Source: Calamus simplicifolius (lineage: Eukaryota > Streptophyta > Magnoliopsida > Arecales > Arecaceae). From it: a stretch of DNA of 64,000 bases. Shown one piece after another: positions 54,828 to 64,000 of the stretch. Each line of letters starts with the position of its first letter. Within the stretch, counting starts at the first letter, position 1. The position numbers were made by a program, and so were the translations under genes. The stretch lies in the NCBI GenBank assembly GCA_900491605.1, contig UESW01003902.1, positions 1,063,776 through 1,127,775 on the forward strand, read 5' to 3'. The notes under the pieces were generated by a model, which worked only from the letters and a program-made list of their open reading frames with translations, had not been told where the DNA came from and ran no database searches.

Positions 54828-57800
54828 CTCCAGTGTAACCGTGAAACCAGGCCACGCCAGCCATAATCACTCTACAAAAGATCCAGCAAAAACGAAGCCA
54901 AAAGCATGGCAAATTAATCAAAAAAAAAAAAAAAATCCCCCTTTCTCCCCTGCTGCAACTTGAGATGGATTTGATCAAACTGGGAAACTAGAAATGAGTT
55001 TTGACCTTGTGGCTTCGAGTTATTCTACGAAATTTCCTCATTGTCTTCCATGACTCATCTTGATCAGATGCATGGCAATGTCCTTTTGGTCCCTTCCAGC
55101 ACTTACATGGAGCAGCTTCATCGCATACATAGCAATAACACTGCACCAATTTGCAAAAAAACTGCGTTACAAGCAGCCAAAAAGGAAGTCTTCAAACATC
55201 CTAGTTTGGAAAAAAGAAGAAAACCACATGGTAAAAGACTAGCTTGGATCCTGAAAGTAGAAAGTGGATTTGTTGGTAAAGCCTCTTGTGTTGATACAGG
55301 AGACCTGGGTTCAATTCCTGTCCTTATTAAGAACAAAAACAGTTGAAAGGCGTGTGACTTGTAAACTGGAGTTTTCAAGGAACACCACAGCTAGTTAATT
55401 TTCTGGTGGATTGGTACAAAGCACGCTCTTAATGTTTTAAACTATGGGCTATGTGTTGGATGCTAATACCGAATGAAAGTTTTTCTTTTCTTTTCGTTTT
55501 TTTTTTTTTTAATTTTTGGATTAAGTCTTAGCTGAATTAGATAAGCAGTTATGATGTATTCAGTCTGCCTGTTACCTGTGCAAAATGATAGGGAAGCGTG
55601 GGGGGAAGGCAAGCTGTAGGTACTGCAAAAGAAACAAGTTTGGGCTCAACAGAGCTTGTTCAGTGAGGGAGATAGGAAGGGGGAACAAAATCCAAGCACA
55701 AACATCATGCAAAAATAAATGGAAGTTTGGGCTCAGCCAAATGACAATCTTATACAAGGTCAATCAATAAATAAACAAGCCAAACTTGAATAACTGTTAT
55801 GTAGATCAGCTCGAGCTGGACTACCCCAATCATATAGAGAGCGCATTACAACTCAGCTCTGTTTGCACCCCTAGCTGCACAGATGTCTAGCTACTGTATC
55901 ACTGTGACCACATTATTTTGAAAAGGCTTATGAGTGAAGGTGGGACAAGAGAAAAGCATACAGGACACAGGAAGAAGCCAGTCTTGCAATTTCAAGATTT
56001 TCAGTATCCAGAAATCACCTTAAATGAATTTTGCTATATGCCAAAAATCTCTTAGGTTGCAAGACTGGTAGCTTTCTGATCAATCCATGTAATTTTCTTT
56101 GCATCTGAATAAGCTGATTTCAAATCAGCTGCATTCATTTTTAGAAAAAGCTAATAAAGTGAGACGAATAAGCGAATCAGAGAGGCCACCAATCATGCAT
56201 TTAAAAGAATTGAGAGGTACAAAAATCCATCGAAAACTCCATTAAAGATGTCCTAATTAATGATGCTCCCAAAACTATGATGCAACATTAGTGGCCTCCT
56301 ATATCCTCTTTGCCACTCCTTCCTGTCTCCTCTCTCATTCCCAAGCATGTGGAAGAAATCTGAAACATATGCTGGACTTGAGTCCAAAAAAGGCATTTTT
56401 TTATTTTTGAAAACATTTTGTAATATTTTGCACAAAATTAATAAATTAGTCCATCTCCAGTCTGTCCCTTTTTTTTCATGTAATAGAACTGTTTCGCTTT
56501 AAAATAATAGAACTGCCGATGTATTTATCACAGAAGCAGTCTCAAGTTTAGAATTCTCCTTTCATACCAAGTATGAATCTATGATTTCAGTATGCTTTAC
56601 AAGAGTTTATCAAAAAAGCTCATGATTTGTAAGAAAAGGTTCATGATCAGGCTAAAGAGCCCAATCTGCATTTTCATTTGACATGTTTTTATTCAACCCT
56701 TGAAACATAGAACAGCATCGACTTTCATGTGATCCTGTATTTGAATATTTAATCTACTGAAAATAGAATTGTAATCAAGTATTTTCCATGATTCTTTTGA
56801 TGGTACCAATCTTTTTAAGTTCAATTTGGCAATTTCATTCAGTCCTATTTGACAACCAGGTGAAACTTGTGAGACACTAGGGTTAAATGAAATGAGTTGG
56901 TAACATTTGCCCTTTGAATTTTAAAGTGATGCTGCAACAGCAAAAATACTTTGGCAGATCTTCTTTCCTACCAGTGAAGATTCTGCCAGTAGAAGTGGGA
57001 ACATGACTTTCCATCTCTATTGAAGATCACTTAGACAATAAAAATGGCTGTCTGATGAGTCATGAAATTTTGAGTGTGAGAACCAGTTTTTTTATTTGTT
57101 GCTAAAGGGAATAGCATGCAAAATCATTTCTTTGAGCCGCCTTAGACTCGTTAAGGTATTCAAAAACTGTGCAATCTGCCAAAAGAGAATTAGTTGTTGT
57201 CATCTCAACCATTGAGACAAGCAGCTAGGGACATCAATAACCTTTAATAAAGTACATGGACCCCAAGACACACCAAAACGTCAAGGATCCCTGAAACAGA
57301 GAGGGATGGTAGTGGTACCTTCCCGCCACCACTCACAGGTTACTAATTTTTGGGGATCTTGGTATTGAAAGTATTGCTTCCATCCCTTTAATTATGCTTG
57401 GAAGTTGTGAGATATGTTGTCTTCAAATTTGTTTGGAAAAACATTTGGTTATTTAGTGTTTGCTTGGGTAATCAAAGTTCCTTTGACTACTTGTTTCAAG
57501 GCAAACTTGTAGAAAGTCATTGATCTATACTTGTGGGGAACCATTTTTCCCAGCAGAAACACAATAAAAGTTTGAGATACAAAGTCCACATTACAAACAT
57601 TATTTCTGAAGTAAATGAATTCTGCTCTTGCCTTCTATTACATCCTACTTAATAAATCTAATGCAAGGAATTGGATTTTTTTAGTAAATATCTTAAATTA
57701 AAAACTAGTTCTTTGAATATGAGGAAAACAAACAATGCCTAAAATAGTTAATACCTCACACCTCGACACCAAACTTATATTTCAGAAGGGATTCAGAGGT

Positions 57801-57933
57801 GTGTGTGTGTATGCGTGTGTGTGTGTGTGTCAAAGAGAGGTGGTACCTTGAGGCAGCAACTTTCATGAGGTGTCTTGCTAAAGAGATATTCAGAACACAA
57901 ATGCCGTGAGTGGGGAAAATCTCTGCAAGCCAC
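54828..57933 (-). CDS. RPM1-interacting protein 13-like gene, partial (host gene)
   Basis: Two minus-strand exons are well supported. Exon A (57847-57933, 29 codons, acceptor GTGCAG, donor GTACCA) reads VACRDFPHSRHLCSEYLF then SKTPHESCCLK. Exon B (55006-55140, 45 codons, acceptor GGTGCAG) reads CYCYVCDEAAPCKCW, then GHCHASDQDESWKTMRKF. Joined in phase 0 they give the plant cysteine/histidine-rich pattern ACRDxPHxRHLC...CYCYVCDxxAPC...HCxA that I associate with RPM1-interacting protein 13 and related uncharacterised plant proteins. The cysteines suggest metal binding. A possible third exon (54828-54871, SDYGWRGLVSRLHW) is weaker. Neither the 5' exons nor the 3' end was found; MULE-R is inserted about 100 bp beyond the possible third exon. 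The gene may be incomplete or spread over the TE cluster. Confidence 0.55.
55230..55345 (+). mobile_element. Possible tRNA-derived SINE
   Basis: Contains a pol III B-box-like GGGTTCAATTCC at about 55309 and an A-box-like GTTGGTAAAGCC about 35 bp earlier, followed by an A-rich end (AAGAACAAAAAC). Lies in the intron between exons A and B of the RIN13-like gene. No target duplication was established. Confidence 0.4.
55346..57846. other. Intron-like AT-rich DNA
   Basis: Between exons A and B of the RIN13-like gene. T-rich and A-rich tracts and a (GT)n run (about 57800-57829) just before exon A. No further exon or TE was recognised. Confidence 0.45.
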
Positions 57934-58587
57934 CTGCACTGACAGATATCAATCAACGATGCATTCATTCATAGAGAAAGCATGTCTATTCCCCCGATGA
58001 AGGATCAGTCGAGCTCGGCCTTATCATTTAACATGCATAATTAGCATAAGGAATCCGTTCAATAGTTTTGATCATCTCTCTCCAATACTGCGACTATTTT
58101 GTGGAGCTGCTTATGTTTTCAGTCAGATCTTGACCTGACGATAAGAGAAACAATATGGACTCCGTCCTACAAGTCGGTAGAAATGTTTATGGATACATGC
58201 ACGTGAGGTCACTGTATGTATATACGTACATGCACATGTACGTAAGCACCATTCTTTATACTGAGGACAACACGATATCTATTGTGGAAGCACATTATGA
58301 GAAAAATCTCAGAATAAAAGTTACAAATGAGGCCAAAGCTGATTTTAATATATATATATATAAGAGTTACTTGAAAGTCTTCACATAAAAGAGTTACCAT
58401 TCAATACCTTAACTTTCACGCTAACAGGAAAAGAAAAAAGATAGGAGAACCCAACAAAAATAATTGAAAGTATCTACAGTCCCCCCCATTGACGAAAGCA
58501 GCAGCAGGAGGAGACTACTTGTGCAAAAATGCAACCAGGAATTGAGGATGCATGGGTGGTTCAGTGCACAACGAGCACTGCAGCTCC
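57934..58587. other. Spacer between RIN13-like exon A and the SUN gene
   Basis: No exon recognised. It includes short TATA/TGTATG repeats (58210-58250, 58349-58362). Probably the 3' region of the SUN gene, although the missing 5' exons of the RIN13-like gene would also be expected somewhere upstream on this strand. Confidence 0.4.
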
Positions 58588-60246
58588 CTATAAAGCCATT
58601 AGATTAGAAGATATAGCTACCAGGGAGCTTGGCTCATAGCCGTGCACCCTAAAGCGATAGATGCACGTATGATCTGAACTCCCATGGTTGGAGGTGAAGT
58701 CTAGTCGCACTTGTTGACCACCACACCCAACTCATGAGCTGTCTCAACGTTGAAGGTCTGCACATTGCTCTTCTCTAGGTCATAAGAGAACTCACTCAAG
58801 CGGTACACCTTGGCTTGGCTGGATGGGTCATCATCATCATCTGATTCAAACCAAGCAGAGACTCGACAATCCTTGGGGGCACTGCTCCTATCATAAGCCA
58901 CGCTCTGCGCAATACCACATAAAAAGAGGCATCAGCGGTAATTAGGCATTATATGAATTAATAGGAAAGAAAAGTTAAAAGAAACAAGCGCTAAGTTCCA
59001 AATGCCTCAAAATATAGCTATAAAGGAAAAATGAAAAGAACAATTGAAGCAAAAACTTACCTTAGATACATGCTCCAATGTGACAGCCTCAGGTATAATC
59101 CCTGTTCTGAGCCTAATCTCAACAAACCCACTACTTCCTTGCAAGGCAAAACATTGGCCAGGCTCCCCATAACTTGGCTCCAGCATTTTGTGAGCACTAG
59201 GGTGAACTCCATTTCCAATTATAAAAGGACGAAGCCAACTGTTCACTTCCTGAAAACCATGAGGCTTTGAATGACTGACCACCCTGGCCCCACCAGAAGC
59301 TAAAGCATAATCAACCCTTCCAAGTCCATCGGCTGCATGCCTTTCAATCTCTTTCTTAACAAGATCCCTAGCAAAAGACATAATTTGATCCAAATGAACA
59401 TCAGTATCACTATCATCTAGTTTTCTAGCAAGCTCATCCCGAAATATTTCAAATTCTTCCTTTGAAAGCAGACCCATGTCCTTGAATTCAGTCAAAGACT
59501 TCTCTAAACCATCAGTCTTAACTTCCAACTTCTTCAACTCCTTTCCAACATTGCTACTTTCTCTTCAATTTTCTTTCTAAGTTCCCTTACTTGGGATCCA
59601 TCAGTCTTAACTTTCAACTTTTTCAACTCCTTTTCCAATATTGCTACTTTCTCTTCAATTTGCTTTTAAGTTCCCTTGCTTGGGATCCATCAGTCTCAAC
59701 TTCCAACTTCTTCAACTCCTTCTCCAACATTGCTACTTTCTCTTCAATTTGCTTTATAAGTTGGGATCCATCAGTCTTAACTTCCAACTTCTTCAACTCC
59801 TTCTCCAACATTGCTACTTTCTCTTCAATTTGCTTTCTAAGTTCCCTTGCCATGATCCCAAGCTCATTTCCAACTTTTCGATCTACGGCTTCTATCTGAA
59901 CTTGCAACATGTTAGCTATTTTCTTTAAAGATGCATCAATTTCAGAATGCTGACCCTCATAATCCAAAGCAAGAAATGGTGAGTTAGTATTGTCTCCAAT
60001 CCTACCAGCCAATCTCCAAAATGTCTGCCCCAGCCATAAAAGAGCTGCTAGAAGCAGACAATTTTGGTTAGAATGCTAAGAACAGTTTGCCACTTTGCTT
60101 TTCGCTGGCTTAGATCCTTCCCATTAGATCAATCATATTAACAATCATCTATCCTCATTAACTCCTCCTTCAGTAAGCACATAAAGCCTTGATTTCTTCT
60201 CTTCAACTGCCACTGTTCTTCTCCTAGCAGGCAGTTTGATTTGCAT
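58588..60246 (-). pseudogene. SUN-domain protein with apparent frameshifts
   Basis: SUN proteins sit in the inner nuclear membrane and join with KASH proteins into LINC complexes. Seen here on the minus strand: basic N-terminus MQIKLPARRRTVAVEEKK (ATG at 60246); KWQTVLSILTKI and a membrane segment LLLAALLWLGQTFW (about 60020-60090); a coiled coil built of repeated EEKVAMLEKELKKLEV units (59530-59900); then VDYALASGGARVVSHSKPH, PGQCFALQGSSGFVEIRL and TLEHVSK (59058-59537). An intron with GTAAGT/GCGCAG (58905-59057) is followed by SVAYDRSSAPKDCRV. The last segment, RLDFTSNHGSSDHTCIYRF, lies in a shifted frame after VVNK at about 58710 and ends at TAG 58588. Other shifts are at about 60054, 59660, 59543 and near 60150. 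Each needs few bases, so this may be a live gene with sequence errors. Confidence 0.75.
59530..59855 (-). repeat. Tandem coiled-coil repeat in the SUN gene
   Basis: Four copies of a ~75-105-bp unit encoding KQIEEKVAMLEKELKKLEVK with variable spacers (TDGSQ, RELRK). Copies differ by one-base and nine-base gaps. It lengthens the lumenal coiled coil between the membrane segment and the SUN domain. Confidence 0.8.
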
Positions 60247-60710
60247 TCCATTGCTTCCATTGCAGCAATGGTGGAAGCAGACACAAGAAGTAATCTAAGA
60301 AAGATGAAAATATTAAATAAAGATTTTAATAAAGATTTTGAAAAAAGATTGAATATCTCTCATAGCTAAAGCTAAAGAAGCAATGAATTAAATTGAAGAG
60401 AAAAAGAAATAACTAATAACAGATTCAACCGTAAAACTAAAATATATGCATTTCTTAAGAAAAACAAATTTGCAACAAAAACTCCTTTAGAAAAAGGTCA
60501 ATTAACTAACAAACGAAAAAATTACAAAATTTTAATTAAAATTGATGATATAGCAAGACAATCAAAAAAATATATTATATTTTTAGTATTTTTATGCTCT
60601 TTAAACCTAAGAAGAAGGTTTTATTGAATGAGATAACTAGAAAGGAATGAAATTTTTATAAGACAATCAAAAAATAAAAAAGTATGCATGTGAAACAATC
60701 CTAAAATTAC

Positions 60711-60835
60711 CGATCATTATTAGAGGTTCCGTCAACCAAGTCTTCAAGATTGACCATCGAATTAGCAGGGGATGTTAGAATCCATGGATTCAAAGACTCA
60801 TAATTCAATATATATTCTTCGTTCACTGTAACCAT
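60711..60835 (-). CDS. Possible first exon, unknown
   Basis: Minus-strand ATG at 60835 followed by an open 42-codon stretch (MVTVNEEYILNYESLNPW, then PANSMVNLEDLVDG) ending at a GTAATT donor. It lies upstream of the SUN coding region, but its phase does not fit the SUN N-terminal frame without a shift. Tentative. Confidence 0.28.
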
Positions 60836-62878
60836 TCTTCTATTTCAGTTTCAACGCATACAAACAAAATATTAAAGGCTCATGAGCGACGTGAATATTG
60901 AAATTAGTAAATATGAGACACTTTTTGATTCAGGGATCTCAAGTTAAATGGCATTATATTTCTTTTGTATACATTAAATCATCTCCTCAACAAAAATGTA
61001 TTGCAGTGCTAGTTTTTATAAGTCTAGATACATTATTCATTTAAGCTTAAAACAAACTACTTAAAGAAGAACGGATTGATTCAAAAAAAAAAATTACAGA
61101 AACAGCGAAGCGGAGAAATACCGTAGGTGTGAGGACCGATCGATCACAGGCTTAGGCGAAGGCTCCACGTGGTCGTGGTCGCAGAGGGCACAGGCTTGGT
61201 CTCCGCTGTGAGGACCGATCGATCACAGGCTTAGGCGAAGGCTCCATGTGGTCGTGGTCGCAGAGGGCACAGGCTTGGTCTCCGCGTGGTTGCCGAGGAG
61301 ATCAAGCGAAGGCGTACGGTGTGAAGACCGATCGCACAGTTCGCCGAGGAGATGAAGCGCCAAGGCGAGAGGGGTTTGGATTTGTTTTGCAAGGGAGGGG
61401 AAGGCAACGCGGTGTGTCCGCCAACGAGGGCTGCTATCCGAATTGTCTCTCCGTCTCCGGTTGGCACTGGATTAGTCTCTTCAATTGGCTTATAAACTGA
61501 GCTGTAGTCTCTATTATAGTTTAAAGAAGGGGGACGCCGATTCCTTCGTTTCGGCGTTGGCGTTTTTCCTTTTTTTTATAGCAACGCCGAATATATTAGA
61601 AGGGGCGGCCGATTCCTTCGTTTCCGGGTTCGCGTTTTTCGTTTTCCTTTTTTTTATAAGAGGGATGCCCACGCGTGCGTTACATTGAGCCTCTTAGGTC
61701 AGGTTTGTTTGTTAAATAAATTAAGGACTTAAGAGCGCCAAACCAGGTGGGGCGACTTGTGATGGGCCTGCAAGCTTGTCCAGCTTGAAGCATGTTATGT
61801 TTGAGAGGACAATATCGAAAATAATAATAATGACATCCCGATTGCCTAAACCCTTGGAGGGAATCAAATTGCCATATTTTACGTTGATTTGTTGCCAAAC
61901 TAATCTTAGATCTCTACTAACATTCTCTGCCAGCAAAGCAATGCAGCAGATTGCCAAAGTAATTTTAGACCTTCATCAACATTGTTCGCAACATTACCGA
62001 ATATGTTGGACTAAATACAGCAATGCAATATTATGATTAAAATTACTAAGAAACGTTAAAGATTTTACTAGGCAAACGCCCACTTGGGTTTTCCCTTTTT
62101 TGTAAGAGGGTTGCCCACGCGCTTTTATTATATTTATCCCTCCGCCAACGAGGGATAGCCGTCTCTCTGTCTCCGGTTTGGATTAGGATTACTGTATTAA
62201 TTTATGGTATATATTAATATATATATATATAATAATATATAAATATGCAAAAAAGCTATATTTTTTATATAGATGTTCGCATTCAACATATATAAGAGCG
62301 TAGTGACCTTCCTTTTAAAGTTCATTTCTTCCCTTCTTGTTTTATTAAATGCCTCTTAACCTTCATAAATTTTTTTTTTTTTTGCTGGTTAAGGAATACT
62401 TATTAATAAAGTCTTCCATGCATGCACCCATCTTGCACATGCCCTTGAAGTGATGAATCAATAATGATTTGTTCCTTCCTATAAACGTAAATGCTCCAAG
62501 AAGCTTTCCTTTTAATTATTTTTAAAGATATCTTTTTCTCATATTAATATCGGAAGGGTCGCCTCTCAAGCACCGAAAGTAGTAGTTAGCCGCCAAGGGG
62601 GTGCCACGGATCTCTCGTGGCCATAGAGTTGGGTTCTCTTATTTTAAGGATCTCTAACCCTTTGTATGTAGATCTTCGCACAATCTTTAAGGGTTTCACA
62701 CTCTTCGCAAAAATCTATACAAGCAACAATAACAAAATATTAATCTAAAATTATTTAATTATTTTCATCTTATTTGATTTAAAATATATTTTAATTACAA
62801 CTAATTATTTTTAGTATAATTTTTAATTTATATATTTTTTCTATATATGCCATACCATTTATTTACATGATGTATATT
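60836..62878. other. Probable SUN upstream region and intergenic DNA
   Basis: Contains a direct duplication of a 79-bp GC-rich unit (61131-61209 and 61210-61288, starting AGGACCGATCGATCACAGG) and AT-rich DNA with a TA run (about 62213-62240). No convincing gene. The GC-rich part near 61.1-61.45 kb could be the promoter or 5' leader of the SUN gene. Confidence 0.4.
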
Positions 62879-64000
62879 GTATTTGTTGCCGCTGAAATCC
62901 ATCCTCCGACTTGGGCGCGGTCGATCTCCAGGAGGAGGGGGGCGGACCTGCAAAAGAAGCCCACACGCGAAGGGATGCTGGGGGGTGGTCCTCCGCGGAA
63001 GACCCTCCGATGCTCAAGTCAGTGGAGAAGAAACCGATGATCAACCAGACAGTGAGGAGGTGGATCTCTCCGAGAGACCTCTCCGGGCGTAGCCAATCGG
63101 AGGCTCCAAAGGGTAGGAGCCCCGACGAGCTACCGGCGAGAGCAGGAGTGTGAGAGTGGGGGTGTAAGCGCGCAAGTGTGTGTACAGTTGCGTACCTGAG
63201 GAAATCTACGATTATGAATTTATAGACTACCACCTGGATCGTGAGCGCCTTCTGGAAGGTCCGGAGGTTGTTATGATACGGAGACGGACAGAATCAGGCC
63301 GTTGTGGGGCCGTTAGGGTCCGTACCTTGTTTGTTTTGGTATCGACGGCTGGAAGAGCTCCTTGGTGTCTCAAGATCGGGTTGAGTAGGCCTGGGACGGT
63401 TACGATAGGCTTTAGGCCATGTTCCGATATGATTCCTTGTCTAGGATGCCGTTCAAGTAGGTTCGGGCTCTCCCGCGTCAGGTTCCGTGGAGGTAGATGT
63501 TAGGTCGTGGATCGCTCGAAGGAGCCGAGCTACGGAAGCCCGGAGGGGGCCGAGCTACGGAAGCCCGGAGGAGGCCGAGCTACGGAAGCCCGGAGGGGGC
63601 CGAGCTACGGAAGCCCGGAGGGGGCCGAGCTACGGAAGCCCGGAGGCCGAGCTACGGAAGCCCGGAGGGGGGCCGAGCTACGGAAGCCCGGAGGAGGCCG
63701 AGCCACGGAAGCCCGGAGGGGGTCGAGCTATGAAAGCCGAAGGAATCGAAGGGAGGAGGTTAGCCTTAACCGCCTTGCACGGATATTAACGCAATGGCGA
63801 TTTTACCCCTCAACACATGCCCTCCACTCCCTAGTCCGAAGCGTAGGTTCGGGCGTAGGGAGTACAAGTTCGAATGGCGCATCACGGATGGGACGTCTTG
63901 GCCTAGACAGCTCGCGCAATGATGCCCTAATTAATGCGACAGGGTCATCTCAGCCTTTGGGGCTAAGGCTCCTCCGCGAGCGGCGGTTAGGATTGCGCCA
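62879..64000 (+). mobile_element. Probable LTR-retrotransposon LTR fragment
   Basis: Abrupt switch from AT-rich to GC-rich sequence without genes, containing GAGTGTGAGAGTGGGGGTGT and other phrases common in plant gypsy LTRs. A 25-bp minisatellite lies inside. It runs off the window end, so boundaries, strand and partner LTR cannot be checked. Confidence 0.4.
63520..63735. repeat. 25-bp minisatellite
   Basis: About nine tandem copies of a unit starting CGAGCTACGGAAGCCCGGAG (25 bp, starts near 63526, 63551, 63576, 63601 and 63626), the later ones with small indels. Because 25 is not a multiple of three, the long open frames across it in several phases are repeat artefacts. Confidence 0.92.

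Noticed and set aside
55270..55330. A functional tRNA gene
   Set aside because: A and B boxes are only approximate and no cloverleaf arms pair. At most a SINE head.
63487..63789. Repetitive 100-residue ORF with RKPGG-like repeats
   Set aside because: By-product of the 25-bp minisatellite; several phases are open.

Overview
This is a plant nuclear window: split genes with GT-AG introns, several nested plant-type transposable elements, a plant-type SUN-domain gene, and a 906-base run of N marking an assembly gap. A monocot is my guess from the TE mix, but the sequence does not decide it. There are no bacterial features. About three quarters of the window is transposons.

Layout. 0.2-1.9 kb (-): remains of a MURA-type Mutator transposase. 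3.0-12.9 kb: a decayed large Mutator-like element (here MULE-L) with a Ulp1-like protease pseudogene (+), a FAR1-type transposase pseudogene (-) and satellite-like arrays rich in CGACACCC/GGGTGTCG. Its right end is lost where a Tekay/Del-type Ty3/gypsy chromovirus (12.9-20.2 kb) begins with a truncated 5' LTR. 20.2-28.06 kb: AT-rich, low-repeat DNA with a few possible minus-strand exons. 28.06-32.19 kb: a Ty1/copia element (-) interrupted by the gap. 32.26-40.17 kb: a CACTA element (-) with TNP2-like and TNPD-like genes. 41.10-54.72 kb: the best-preserved element (MULE-R), 13.6 kb, bounded by ~410-bp terminal inverted repeats and a 10-bp target duplication. 54.8-57.9 kb: minus-strand exons of a host gene resembling RPM1-interacting protein 13. 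58.6-60.25 kb: a SUN-domain gene (-) with an internally repeated coiled coil and apparent frameshifts. 62.9-64.0 kb: probable LTR fragment with a 25-bp minisatellite.

The most interesting system is the MULE-L/MULE-R family. It couples a FAR1-type DDE transposase (DNA-binding, DDE, SWIM and AT-hook-like parts) with a Ulp1/C48-like cysteine protease. It also carries a small coiled-coil ORF, present twice in MULE-R as arms of a ~1.7-kb palindrome. Between these lie long tandem arrays (68, ~112, ~120 and 240 bp periods) built from one short motif that may be the transposase recognition site. Ulp1-carrying Mutator elements are known in other plants (Kaonashi in Arabidopsis, CUMULE in melon). The array architecture, the palindromic twin ORF and the inverted partial duplication of the transposase gene look unusual.

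Many apparent pseudogene lesions across unrelated genes, including the SUN gene, are single-base losses. Some of them may be consensus errors rather than real decay.
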